Shown here in pieces: positions 12,300 through 23,505 of a DNA stretch of 64,000 nucleotides. Origin of the DNA: Synanceia verrucosa (Eukaryota > Chordata > Actinopteri > Perciformes > Synanceiidae); assembly GCA_029721515.1 (NCBI GenBank), contig CM056563.1:23930954-23994953 (forward strand), given 5' to 3'. A program made the translations under genes and the position numbers. Within the stretch, counting starts at the first letter, position 1, and each line of letters starts with the position of its first letter. Under the pieces are notes generated by a model, which saw nothing but the letters and a program-made list of their open reading frames with translations, had not been told where the DNA came from and searched no databases.

Positions 12300-12638
12300 T
12301 AGTGCTGTCCAAGGTAACGCATTAATGCAATTAATCAGCGTTAACTAATTTGCTCAGCGGTAACTCTACTTGGACAAACTGCCCGAAATGCGTTGCAAGA
12401 GATGTGCTAATTTTGACAGCATTTTTCCTTTTCAGCCATTTCACCTCACAAATACTTTAACGATGCTCTTTGGTGGATTATTTGTTTGCCGAATTCCAGG
12501 AGAAACTTGGACAGATTCAGAAAAGATGGTTAATCTAATTTTATAAACATGCTTGATCGTTAGTTATGAGTGTGTTGTTAGTTTCCTTGATTTTTTTAAT
12601 GGAGTTCTGCTTCATGACCTGCTGGCACGTCTCTGGCG
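12300..12638 (-). mobile_element. repeat family U, rearranged copy (U2)
   Basis: Starts TAGTGCTGTCCAAGG followed by a CATTAATGC/ATTAATC phrase, the typical text of one end of a teleost hAT-like repeat. The following segment (TACTTGGACAAACTGCC to AGATGTGCT) is in the same orientation as copy U4 at 47706. The rest, from about 12430, is the reverse complement of the U1/U4 body. The copy is therefore partly palindromic. The right end is not defined. Confidence 0.55.
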
Positions 12639-14572
12639 ACATTTTTCAGGAAGTTTGTCCAAGTGTTTTTATTTCTTGTCACAAATATGTTTAATGATGT
12701 GTATGTAGAGACAAGGTAAAGGTGGTGGAAGGGTTAAACTAACAGGACTTCAGGTTCTGTGCAAACAACTTATTTGGAAGTTATTTCAAGTCAAACTGTG
12801 ATGTTTTCTTACACTTCACACTAAAGATCTTGCATATTATCGTGGCATTCATGATCCTTCTCTTTCCAATAGACTGTCAGAAGAAACAATACCACAAAAC
12901 TCAGAAATAATTAACACAATTCTGAGCAACATAGACGTTTTTTTTCCATCATCTTCTGACTGACAGGTCGAAACACGTCCCTTTTAACCGTAATTCATAC
13001 TGCATATATAAACAACAACAAGTTCTCCAACAACCGGCTGGCAAAGATCCCTCATAGTTCATGCACAGATCACACGTGTTGTTCATCTGCAGACACTCTG
13101 GAGGTAAATCCAGAGAAGCTTTCAGGTATCCATATCTCTGTGATGGAATTACCGTGCAGCGAAATTAGAGTGCAAATGAATGAAACCTCGAAGCGAGATC
13201 TGTGGGTTCTTGGCAGCAGAGGGGGAACACAACAGGATCCTCGTCCATATGCCGTGCACATCCGTGAGAAGCCCAGCAGGCTGCCAACAACAAAGTGTTC
13301 ATCACTCTCCACCCACTCCTTTTCATAGCACAGAGCAGAAAACAAAAAAAAAAAATCCCCACAGTATCGGAGCGAGTTGGCCAATCAGTGTTGAGGATCA
13401 AAAGGCAGACGTTCAAGGGGAATGAATTGATTGGCCACGCCGCTTTGGTCCACCCTGCACAGCCCTGCGATCGATACCTGAGAGATAAGCAGCCGTCAGC
13501 TACTGATATTGGTGATGTATGACCGCCATGGCCGCACGGTGACTGATGACTTCTTGCGTCCTGGTCAAGACTCACCGGAGCGACTCGAAAGCCCGAGTGC
13601 CAAGGGCAGATCCAAACCGACCAGCGAGATCCTCCTCATCAAAGTGGCTGTTAAACCAAACCGCCCTTTACTCATGTTAGTCATCTCCTACATAACACGA
13701 CCCTCTCCTTTTGATTAGCCGACATCCCACCTAATCAGCTGGGGGTTAAACCTCGGCGAGGCGAGAGCAAAGCGCAACAAGGATAAATTACCTGAAAAAG
13801 GAAACGGCCGTTATCGCTCTCTGTGTTTGTTTTTTCAAAAGACAATGAAATAAATAAATGAAAGGGAGGGAGGGAGAAAAAAAAGGTTGAGAGAAAATGA
13901 AATGATGGCGTGGCGGTGTTTTGTGAAATTGTGCTGTCAAACGTTTCTCCTTTCTAATTTCCTGGAGCGCAGATGATGGAGCATGTGTGCTGACAGCTGA
14001 ATCTGATAAAAAAAAAAAAAATAAATATAAAAAAAACTTCTCTACTTCCAACTCACGAGCATTTTATAAGCGACATTTATAAATATAATAATAAAACAAT
14101 TAGCCTGTGGCAAATGATAAGTGGCGGATCCGCTAACCTTTCTTTTTTTTGTTTTTTAAGTGTCAAAACTGAGTGAATCTACTGTTTATTTGTCAGAAGA
14201 AGCTCCTGAAGATATTCAAATGAACTCAAAAATCTATTACTTTACTTCCTGTATCGACTGGAAGCTGTTTAGAAACTCACAGAGGTGTGTGAGCGGCGTT
14301 CGTTTGATGGGACCGTCCCAGCACTACTGTCACTTTGCTCCCCTGTTACAGGTGCTCCACACAGGGGAGCTGGCAGCTCTGACGGACGCCTCCTCCTAGG
14401 GATTTATGGGAAATGACAGCTCCCGCTAAATAAAGCCGAAGTGGCCGGGGAAAGGGAAGACAACGGAAGTTCCAAAACCATGAGCGAGCAGGGCTGACAC
14501 TAGCTGAAATTTATTTCCTCCGCTCTGCCTAGCAATTTAGTTGGAAATGTGCTGTTCATACTTTCAGGCCTG
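12639..14572. other. unique non-coding DNA
   Basis: Six overlapping frames of 62-136 codons lie at 13070-13718 on both strands. Openness in several frames at once and the absence of any domain argue against coding. A/T-rich tracts lie at 13330-13360 and 14005-14035. Confidence 0.5.
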
Positions 14573-14610
14573 GAGAGAGAGAGAGAGAGCGAGAAAGCGA
14601 GAGAGCGAGC
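14573..14610. repeat. (GA)n microsatellite, interrupted
   Basis: A pure GA run to about 14589, continuing as GAGC/GAAA variants to about 14610. Confidence 0.9.
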
Positions 14611-16104
14611 CCCACCCTTAATCTACTTCCTCTGTTTGGGGTAATGGTCTACGAGTTTTTTCTGCCAGCGAGGAAAAAAAAAATCACATTTCTTACATGG
14701 CTGCCTCTTGATGAATTATTTCACATTTCACTTACTTACCTTTTTAAAAGTTAATCTACATCAATAACGTTAAAGGAAAATTTCACAGCTACAAATGAAC
14801 AGTTCCCCCCTTATTCAAACTTGAAAGGTGTGCAGCGTCTGGCCATTTCAAACTCCATCATTTAGCCGTTCGACAGCGTATCTGAATGCACACGGGCCGG
14901 CCCCGGCGTTCTGATTTTCTACTTATTTAAATATGGCCCCGTCTTTAATTGAGCAGAAACTGCTGTGGAGAACAGTGCTGAACTAATACTGAGGCTGAAA
15001 TATCATTACGCTGATGGAAGCCGGGCTCTCTGACTTTTATTGGCAGCTCCCGAGCTAAATGTGTGGTTCAATTCAGAGGCGGCCATAGCTGCAGAGGCAA
15101 AGTAATCGACTTTGGGACAAAATGGTGTGGAAAATGACGTGTAGACCCTCGCCTAAAGCCAACCTGGTGCGGGCAGAAATCTATCAGTCAGGTGCACACC
15201 AACATTGGCATTTTCACAAATGTGATTTAGTCGACGATACTGGAGAGCTGATGTGCTGGACCAGTGCTTCTGCTGAGAGAAAACTACTATTTCAAGCCAT
15301 GCAATCTGCCGCTCCTGCTGCTGAAAATGTCTGTGCATTTGGTTCAGTTTGAACTCGGAAAAAACAAAACAAAACAATGTTTTACATAGAAAAGGCCTGC
15401 AGTGTATCACAGCATATTTAGGTCAAAGCAACCTGAACCTTGTGAGCATTTGACTCTGAATTTTAAATCCCTAACCTCATTCAAGTCATCTATTTCTCAG
15501 CCCCGTAGAAAAATCACTCCTTTGTTTCGATGCGAACACTACTGTGCAGAGTATTTTTGGCACCATGCTGCCAAAGTTTGGACACAGCCATTTATAATTC
15601 TCTCACAAGGAAAGCAGCTTGCTTCTTCGTTTTTTATTTTTTTCCAAAACAAACTCCGTGGGATACAGACTGGTGCATGCCGTCATGTGGCGTTGCTGGC
15701 AAAAATATATTACTCTTAAGCAGCTCAAGCTTTAGCGAAGAGCAAAGCCAGAACGGCCTCGACCACTAAACCAAACATGAATCGTCACAATTAAACAGCA
15801 ATTATGTAAAAGAGTTTTCTGCTTTGGGGAGTGTCTCCGGCCCTCCAGCAGCTTCTAAAGCTCAGATTCAGAGAGCGTCTCTCCCAGCAGCTACAGTCAC
15901 ACCCACATCCACTCACAGAGCCACAGAGCAGATCAAGTGTGCCTGGAGAGCTCTATAGAGAGGCCAGTTTTCCTCATTAGACCGTGTGCGCACCGCTCTC
16001 CAAAAAAGCCCTCGCTCTAATCACTGTCACCAGACCTCGGCTGAAAAACAGATAATTAATGTTGGGCCCTGCCTCAGTCGGCTTCCATGCTAAACAGCTC
16101 CGTG
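14611..16104. other. unique non-coding DNA
   Basis: Frames at 15122-15352 (plus) and 15153-15410 (minus) overlap each other and show no domain. No gene supported. Confidence 0.5.
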
Positions 16105-16369
16105 CACATATGTGTGCGCATGTGTGTGCGCATGTGTGTGGGTGTCTGCATGTTTGTCTATTTGGAGTCGATGTAGGAGGGCCCCCCCTCCACCACCACC
16201 ACCACCGCCGCCTCCCTGGAGGACCGCGATGCTCAAGCTTTCCACAGCAACGATCCCTCTCAGGCTCTCATAAGCTCACAGAAGAACAATTGCACAGCAG
16301 ATAAATGCACAAATTTACAGAAGGAACATCCCGCTGTCGCACCACAGCGTCTGCTGCTGCTGCTGCTTC
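16105..16369. repeat. cluster of short simple repeats
   Basis: GTGTGCGCAT units at about 16105-16145, (CCA)n at 16190-16212 and (CTG)n at 16350-16368. The 81-codon frame at 16059-16304, with a run of histidines, is the translation of these repeats and not a gene. Confidence 0.85.
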
Positions 16370-16430
16370 GTGGCGTCGCCTTTTGTAACGTCTCAACACC
16401 CTTTCTTGCTCCGGGAGTGCCCTTTTATTT

Positions 16431-16660
16431 CCCCTTCACCCATTTATTAAATGGAATGGACTTCTTAATCGTGTGCTTTGCAGAGCAGATTTATTTATGT
16501 TCCCTTTTTCCTTCCTAAAGGCAGTTATTAATACCATAAATATTTGATGATACTTTGCATGACCCTGCAGAGAATGACACAGAGAGGTAATGAAGGTTAA
16601 CGCTCGGGGTAGAGGCTGATTAAATAGCGACTGAGTGACAAAAGCCCACCCTGGGCTGCT
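16431..16660. promoter_or_regulatory. candidate conserved non-coding element (hypothesis)
   Basis: Non-repetitive AT-rich text with TTATTAATACC, CCATAAATATTTG (HOX/FOX-type cores) and an octamer half site TTTGCAT at 16554-16560, and no open frame. Proposed from composition only. Confidence 0.25.
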
Positions 16661-16869
16661 ATAAACTTTCTAATAAAATGGACTAAATAAACACTGTTCA
16701 CAGCACAATTTCTGTCCAGGACAACTTTAACAAGGTAATTCACACAAACATGTTTTTTTTTCTACAGCTAACCATGTGAATAGCTTTGGTCTACTTGCCC
16801 TTTGCTCATGAAACCATGGAAGTGAATGAAATGCCTCTCATGTCAACAGACATTACTGGTGACAGTTTT

Positions 16870-17000
16870 CATTACAGCTGAACCGATTTATCAACTAATT
16901 GATTGATCAACTGACAGAAAACAAACATTCCCTGGCTCCCGCTTGTCAAATATGAGTACTGTCAGGTATTTCAGTGACATTTTAAGAAGTTAGCCTCAGT
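16870..17000. repeat. fragment of a common teleost interspersed repeat (probable)
   Basis: Contains AACTAATTGATTGATCAACT followed by GACAGAAAAC, a phrase typical of a widespread fish repeat (compare 11217-11310). Ends are not defined. Confidence 0.45.
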
Positions 17001-17150
17001 TATGGGAGGCTCTGATATGCATCTTGTTGTATTTGCTGGCATGTTAAAGACCAAATGATTGATTTAAATGACCTGGTGATGAAACCAGCATTATTTGCAG
17101 CCCACTATTCACACAGACTATTGCTGGAGTACAAAAATGTTTGTGTTTTT

Positions 17151-17411
17151 TGGCAGCAGGTTGCTGATCGTGGTCTCCTGCAGCCTGTGAGTAATTTTGG
17201 GGCTTCTGAGAGATGTAGTCAGAGCATAAAGAGACGGTATACACCACAGAGATCAAAACAGGAAGTGGAGATGATCGAGATTAGAGAGTAAAACAAACAA
17301 AATCTGGACAAAAAGTGGTGATTTTGGTGAAAGTGTCCTCTACTCTATCTCTGATAAAACAAGAATGGAACAAGGTAAAAACAAACATTTTTTTCATGAT
17401 GAAATAGAAAA
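17151..17411 (-). mobile_element. TTAA-family element fragment (copy S2)
   Basis: Starts at GGCAGCAGG and runs through the shared body (AGCATAAAGAGACGGTATAC, then GAACAAGGTAAAAACAAACA) to the GATGAAATAGA phrase, where similarity stops. Orientation is opposite to S1 and S4. Neither terminal TTAA is present. Confidence 0.7.
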
Positions 17412-17450
17412 AAAACACCAACGTCTGGCTTTTGTCTTTAGTGGGAAAGT

Positions 17451-17648
17451 TTACAATCTGCATTTAATCCCGGGACAAATGACTCTGCAGTAATCACGAT
17501 ATTTATCGACTCCAGCTTGGATCAGCAGTGACGGAAACATGACACCCAGGTAGACGTGCTCATTTTCATCCTCCTCTGGTGTTTCTTTCTTTATCATTTC
17601 AACCACAAACTCTGTCCAAACAGCGCAAAGAACATGGTTACAGGGAGT
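17451..17648 (-). pseudogene. short coding-like open frame, unrecognised (possible exon or relic)
   Basis: A stop-to-stop frame of 65 codons on the minus strand, just beyond the end of repeat copy S2. It has a charged, protein-like composition with the segments EMIKKETPEEDENEHVYLG and FPSLLIQAGVDKYRDYC. The first methionine is at residue 18. No domain is recognised. Possibilities are a fragment of a transposon protein, a processed-gene relic, an exon, or chance. No clear splice acceptor is visible upstream. The frame ends at a TAA at 17451-17453. Confidence 0.2.
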
Positions 17649-18618
17649 TTAAAGAGACACTGAACATGTAAAAGATGTAAAAAAAAGAATTGATTTTTGT
17701 GCATGTAAAAAAGGGTAAGAGATCTCCAGTCCAGACAGACAGAACGACAGTGATCTGACCCTTTAACTTCAATGCAAATGTAAAACCTTGTGATAGGTGT
17801 CATATATTAATCTTCCTGTATTCTGTCTGCAGTGCTGCAAATTATGGTTCTCACAAAGCTTTATTTTGAGGAGAGGTTGTCCTTCCCAGGCTTTCTCTAC
17901 AAATCAATTCTGCTTTTTTGGCTTTCCACCAAGTGAAAGTCTTCAATATTTGCTACACATGTCCTTCATCATTGAATTGTGGTATTCATAAGGTTTCTGA
18001 ATAGGCTGTGTACCTCATTGTCTGAGGACGCCGGTGAAAAGCAAACAGAGAACCACAAAGCGCCAATTACAGCGTCAACTTTTTCTGACCGGAAAAAACA
18101 TATGATGATGGTTTTTGCAATTGTAATCAACTTTTGATTCGTTTAAACGGTAACAAGTCGGCAAATTACTAAATTCCTTCACTCGTTTATTCAAGATGTG
18201 CAATTACTGGCGGCTAATAGCCCGAAGTCAGGTGGAGATTTTTCTGAAAATAAATGAAAACACCCAGAAGAGGATCAAACCATCTCTTCCAGCAGACATA
18301 ATTTAATCAGCGAGGTGTCTGAATATTTAAGGAGCTCCAGCATACAACATCTATTGATTCTCCCAATGTGTCTTTCATACATTCAGATGTGGCTGAATAC
18401 CTCAGCAAAATGATTTTGAGGCTGACATGTATAATTTGACCTTGTCAGAAGCTGACCCCCCCCCCCATATTTCCTAGTGCATGCTGTGTAATTGAACCTT
18501 CAGGGAGAGTGGAAAGACTATCCCCTCGCCTTGTAAGAGTCTCCATTGATGATCAGGACTGGTTACCAGCCGTCTAATCAATAAGTGCAGATACACCAGC
18601 AGATAGTCATAAATATGG
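17649..18618. other. unique non-coding DNA
   Basis: Nothing recognisable beyond a C-run at about 18457-18466. The short frames at 17594-17991 have no domain. Confidence 0.5.
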
Positions 18619-18806
18619 GCTGAAGGTAGGGGTGGGGAAAAATATCAATATGGCAATATATTACGATACTTTTTCTTCTGATGTAATATCAGTTTTAATT
18701 GCTAAATAATGTTTTTTTTTTCCCTGAAAAAAATCAAGTTTTGGGCCAATCGATCACGTTAAGGCAGAAACTTCGAGAGCCCTAGTATATGTATATTTGT
18801 TTATAC

Positions 18807-19179
18807 TAGGGGTGGGTATTGGCAAGGACTTCACGATACAATACGTATCGCAATACACGATATGATACATTATTGCGATATATTGTGATATTCTACAGAG
18901 TTCACTGAGAAATTTAAAATGCAGCTTAAAGTACAAGTTGTATATATACATATATATGTACACTGATTTATGTGTACATATACATGCACATATATTTATA
19001 AACACATAGATATACATATAATATATGCTAGGGTTCTTGAAGTTACCACGTTAACGTTATCAATCGGCCCAAAATGTGACTTTTTTTGGGGGGAAAAAAT
19101 CAATATTAAAAAATTAAAAATTAATATTATATCAGCAGAAAAAAGTATCACGATATATTGACATTTTTTCCCACCCCTA
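18807..19179 (+). mobile_element. hAT-type MITE (copy C inner), most complete copy in the window
   Basis: A 373-bp element with both ends intact: TAGGGGTGGGTATTGGCAAG at the left and TTCCCACCCCTA at the right. The flanks GTTTATAC (18799-18806) and GTATATAT (19180-19187) match at 6 of 8 bases, an aged target duplication made within the TA-rich centre of the outer copy. Internal order: CGATA-rich arm, the TTCACTGAGAAATTTAAAATG phrase, a TA/CA-rich centre, a CGTTAACG phrase, then a second CGATA-type arm. It is the best template for defining the family. Confidence 0.9.
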
Positions 19180-19263
19180 GTATATATGTATATCTATGTG
19201 TTTGTATGTATATGTATATGTATATGTGTTTACAAATACATGTACATGTATATATAGACATAA

Positions 19264-19274
19264 ATATATATATA

Positions 19275-19338
<64 letters not shown>
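19264..19338. repeat. (TA)n microsatellite within copy C outer
   Basis: A TA run with one TATGCATA interruption near 19275, lying in the centre of the outer MITE. It appears to have grown from the element's own TA-rich core. Confidence 0.95.
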
Positions 19339-19340
<2 letters not shown>

Positions 19341-19486
19341 ACTGCATTTAAAATTTTTCACTGAACTATATAGGATATCGCAATATATCACACTATATTG
19401 CAATATCACATATCGTATAATGACTCAAGTATCGCGATACGTATTGTATCGTGACATCCTCGCCAATACCGACCACTAGCTGAAGG

Positions 19487-21352
19487 TAACTTATCTCTGC
19501 ACAGAAGCACCTCTGCTGTGAGGGTTATATGCAATTAATAAACATGTTTCCTGGCGTAACAGACTATTAACTTCCCTTGAATATAATCCTCAACAATGAA
19601 ACATACAACGTGGTAACAGAAGCATTTAAATGGACGGTCAGAGACCAAGTCAGAAGCTTCCTGCATTTAAATTACAGGAATTTCCGTTGAGAGCCACAGG
19701 CAAATCCAAAATGAAAGCTGCATTAATTTAGAGAGTTTAAATTACTTTTTTGTGATGTAGCTTTTGTAATCTTCCTGTGCGAATATCACAGCTTTGATGG
19801 TGGTTATAGGTGATGTTGCACGGTCAGAGGAGTTATACTTTCTTATGTAGGACACTAACTAATCAGCCTTTTCCAATAATCCTTGCATGGGGAAACTACA
19901 GGTAATCGTCTTGTTTACCTTGATTTAACAGTGTGTGTCTGTGTGTGAGAGTTAAACCACACGGGTTCAGTAAATTTGCCAACAGAGGAGGAAGTCAGTC
20001 TGAAGCTTTTCATTCACTTTTGCTGACACATCGGCGACCAGAGGCTCATTGGGGCCTCGAGAGCCATTGATGTGTCACTTCACATTTCTAACAGTCGAGA
20101 TCAATCCCTCATTTAGATTCTGCAATGTGGAAAGCATGGCAAAAAAATATCACCTATAGCTCCAGAACACGCCTGAAAATCATTGGAATTATAAATGAAC
20201 AACAGAGAAATTGGAAATGACAAGAAGTAGGTCTAGAAGTCGAAAACCGCGAAAATGAGTTGAATTTTAAGCAGAAACAGGAAGTTAAACCGCATCATAA
20301 AAATGCAAATGCCGTAGGTCTCGCTCCAGGAGTTTATAGTCCAACAACAGATCTAATATACTGCAGGACATTTAACAAATATATCTTTTCATTTCCAACA
20401 TTTGCTCATCGGATTGTCGCAGCAAAAGTTGAGGCACCACACAATAACCTGGGCCTCGCAGATGTAATATAACCTGGATTGCAATGGGCCGGTGTGATGC
20501 AGCTGTGGCATTAGGGCCAATGGGAGCTCTTTAAATGAGAGAGTGGCCGTAAACACCATGTCTACTCCCCTCCCTCACTGGCATTACTACCGGAGCTGAT
20601 GACAAGTGGCGAGCAGCCCTCCAGTGCCTTTAATACAGCGGGGGAAGCGTTCTCCAGGGGAAATGCAATCTGTGTCCTCTGCACAGATCCACTGTCTGCA
20701 CTTCCCCGCATGTGAGCCGCTATCATATTATACTCCCCGCTCTCGAAATGGAAGAAGGAAATAGGAAATCGCCTCGGCCAGAGATGAACCAGGAACATAA
20801 TCAAAAAATAGTGTGGCGCAAACAGCGCAGATCAGCCCCGGCGTGCAGACCTCCCCTGGCTGAGCGCTAAACAATGAGCAGTGGGGATTGCTTGGGACGC
20901 TTGAGAGGAAAGTACGCCCCCCCACCCATCACCTCCTTTTTTTTTTGTACCCCGCAGGCGTCTATTGGCTTATAGCAGCTTATGCGTTTAAGATGGGAGA
21001 TAAGAGCAGGGACGCTTCCCTCATGTTGTGATTCAGCATGCCTATATGGGTAATAAAAAAAAACAGCAGACAAAAGAAAGATGCTGACAAGAGGAGGCGG
21101 AGAGCGTGTGAAACATCATTCAGTTGACCTTGCTTATTGCAAACATGCACAGTTGACTTGTGGCAAAGAGGGTAAAAAAGTAGGAGAAAACATCACAAGT
21201 TGGACTGAACACACAATGCTGCACTTCTGTGACTCTTATTACACCTGCCTGGAAAAAACAGAAAGACAAAGTGTGTGTGTCGACACGTGTGAGTCGAGGT
21301 GTGTGTGACGGCGTTAAGCCTGAGTGAGAGGTGAAAGGACTGCTGTACTCAC
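19487..21352. other. unique non-coding DNA; putative first-intron start on minus strand at right edge
   Basis: No coding exon found. Frames of 65-80 codons at 20260-21073 lie on both strands and are unrecognised. If the first exon at 21353 is real, this stretch is the beginning of its intron. Confidence 0.45.
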
Positions 21353-21680
21353 AGTTGTGCTCTTGTTTCCCTGTGGTCTGTCGGTGGGTCAGAGTTTCAT
21401 CCTCTCAGCGTCCCTGGGCTGGGCTTCCTCTTCTGACCAAAAGGTGTGAGGAGGAGGAGGAGGAGGAGGGGATGCACGGATTGAACGCAAAGGAATGAAA
21501 ACCAGAGTGAGAGAAGAGGAGGAGGAGGAGGAGTGAGAGAGAAAGAGAAAGAGAGAGAGAGAGGAAGCACGCTGTGGGTAGAGGGAGGGCGAGCTGTGGC
21601 CTGCGATTGGCCCGTCAGTCCGGGAGAGGGAGCGTCGGTCTCGGCGGTGTCAGGGCGGCGGACTGCCTTAGCTCCCCTGT
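21353..21680 (-). promoter_or_regulatory. candidate CpG-rich promoter and non-coding first exon
   Basis: The 150 bases around 21600-21760 hold about 18 CpG dinucleotides, far above the surroundings. On the minus strand a TATA-like TTTAAAAA lies at about 21703-21710, a CCAAT box (ATTGG on plus) is at 21606-21610, and polypyrimidine tracts follow. The putative exon then ends GAGCACAACT and meets GTGAGTAC, a near-perfect splice donor, with the exon's last base at 21353. The only ATG near the end (ATGAAACTCTGA) is a three-codon upstream frame, so the exon would be 5' untranslated. The start site could be anywhere from about 21480 to 21680. The gene cannot be named. Confidence 0.4.
21448..21563. 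repeat. (GGA)n and (GA)n purine tracts
   Basis: (GAG)n at 21448-21471 and 21516-21533, then GA/GAAA repeats to about 21563. They lie inside the putative first exon, where the minus strand reads as pyrimidine-rich 5' untranslated sequence. Confidence 0.92.
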
Positions 21681-21771
21681 CTGTGTGCGGCGTCGCTCCG
21701 ATTTTTAAACGCCTCGAGAGGCGGTCGCTTGGATTCCTACGGTGCACACGCTCACTGGCAGCCTCACGACT

Positions 21772-21774
<3 letters not shown>

Positions 21775-21817
<43 letters not shown>
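21775..21817. repeat. (GA)n microsatellite
   Basis: About 21 GA units on the promoter side of the CpG-rich block. The plus-strand frame at 21533-22126 runs through this repeat and encodes mostly Arg-Glu, so it is not a gene. Confidence 0.97.
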
Positions 21818-21820
<3 letters not shown>

Positions 21821-23282
21821 GAGGAGGGAGGGATGATAGAGCGAGGCAGACAGATTCAGAGGGCCGGTGACAGCTTCAAGCTGAAGCTTCTCCTTGGCTC
21901 CTCATCAATGACAGGTAGTGAGGAACAAGAGACCACCCCCCTACACCACCTCCACCACCTCCTCCCATTCACACGCCTTTACATGCACACACATGCACAC
22001 ACTCCACCCCCTCCTCCTCCTCCTCCTCTCCCCGTCTCAATTACCATGGCCGCGGCAGATGTATTGGGCTTGTCAGCTCTCAAGCAAAGGCTGTGGAGGA
22101 GAGGTGGGCTAACTTATCTCATCTAATTGAACCGGGCTGTAATCAGACAGCACTCTGGAGTTTTTGGCTCGGACTGGATGTTGGGATTCTGGAGGTGTGG
22201 GGACGCCGAAAGCTTCGATTAAAGACACGAACCAGGGGAACAAAAAAGAGAAATGAAGTAAGATAGTCAACAACCGTGTGCAGCTCAGTTCGGTTAATTT
22301 AACAGTGCCAACACCCCAATCCATCCAAAAACCAGATTCAGTCCAAACAAGAAGCACCGTCTGGGATATCAGGCCTGACGTTTCTGCAGTCAACGCCCGG
22401 TCTGCAGGCGAATGTCAAGCTCCGCTATTTTTCCCCTCATTATCTGTCGTGTCCGGTCAACAGCGGACCGACTCCAATCGACTCCACACAAAGTCCCATG
22501 AATCCTATCTCTGCCTCTTCACTCCACCAAATTCAATTAAAAAGAGAAATTGGCAATTAGATCACTGTTATGATCCTGTAACAATGATCTAATCTGTAAT
22601 TCATTGGCTGGTGTTCCCCTGAGGTGGTGGTGTGTGATGTAGTGGCTCCTTGGCATTCACCTCGGCTCGGGTGGAGGGGGGCGAGGCTACCCCCGGAGCT
22701 ACCGGATGCCTCTATAGTGTCACTACCAGGGCCTCGATGGCCCACGGCAAGAACACAACCTGTGACACACTCTCCTTTAGCGTCGCTCTCATATGCATGA
22801 GGGCTCATTGTGCAGGTCGCACATGAAATATATGGAAAACACACACCACATGGTCACAGCTGCTGGGCAAAAGGCAGGAAAGTCCACAAACAGCCTCGTG
22901 GGAGGAAATCTTTCACTCCTTAATTGAATGAAGTCAATTCCATTTGGTTAATGAAGGGGTGGCGTCAGGCTAACAGTCGGAGGGTGGAGGCGGTTACTGA
23001 GCAGCAGGGTGGGTGGGGTCACTGGAAACCAGTGTCTTGTCGCCACCTTTGTGACCGGGAGCAGCGGCGGCAGCATGCCGACCGTCTGCAGCGCTTATCG
23101 TCACCTGGCAGCAGCTATGTTTGTGTGTTTGTTATTTAAAAAGCTTGTTACCTGGCAACATGTCATACATTAAAGGGTGATACCTTTTTTTTATCTCATC
23201 ATCCATCGCGTGGCGCTTATATTTAGTCCGGCTGTGTCCTTTATAGTAGACACAGAGCCGGTGGCAACAGGAAAGCAAACTA

Positions 23283-23284
<2 letters not shown>
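21818..23284. other. unique non-coding DNA, GC-richer than average
   Basis: Includes (CTC)n at about 22008-22028 and an imperfect palindromic stretch with two GATC and two GATCTAATC-like phrases at about 22558-22600. The 71-104 codon frames at 22109-23139 have no recognisable domain. Confidence 0.5.

Positions 23285-23323
<39 letters not shown>
23285..23323. repeat. (GT)n microsatellite
   Basis: An uninterrupted GT run. The threonine/histidine and cysteine/valine peptides predicted on the two strands are repeat translations. Confidence 0.97.
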
Positions 23324-23325
<2 letters not shown>

Positions 23326-23486
23326 CTCGCGACACAGGAACAGTGTGATTGCTCTGCTTCGCTCGTTTAGCACTTCTAAGGCAGAGATCCCCAGAGGCCA
23401 CCCATCACATCCAGTTACTGTGGCACCGGGCCCCACCTGGCTGCTCTCACCTCAATCTGTAGGAGGCAGGAAGCACTAGCGCCACG

Positions 23487-23505
23487 TCACACACACACAC
23501 ACACA
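23487..23505. repeat. (CA)n microsatellite
   Basis: A short pure CA run about 160 bases after the (GT)n tract. Confidence 0.95.

Larger units (their letters stand above)
18627..19478 (-). mobile_element. hAT-type MITE (copy C outer), carrying a second copy of itself
   Basis: Left end TAGGGGTGGG; the right end CGACCACTA is a mutated CCCACCCCTA. The flanks GCTGAAGG at 18619-18626 and 19479-19486 are a perfect 8-bp duplication. The copy runs in the opposite sense to the inner copy. Its centre holds the inner element (18807-19179) and an expanded (TA)n tract. Excluding the inner copy and its duplication, the outer element is about 470 bp. There is no coding capacity; the 63-87 codon frames here are repeat-encoded. 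Confidence 0.9.

Noticed and set aside
21533..22126. 197-codon plus-strand open frame
   Set aside because: It passes through (GA)n, (CTC)n and CA-rich repeats, gives runs of Arg-Glu, His and Pro, and has no domain. It is low-complexity translation.
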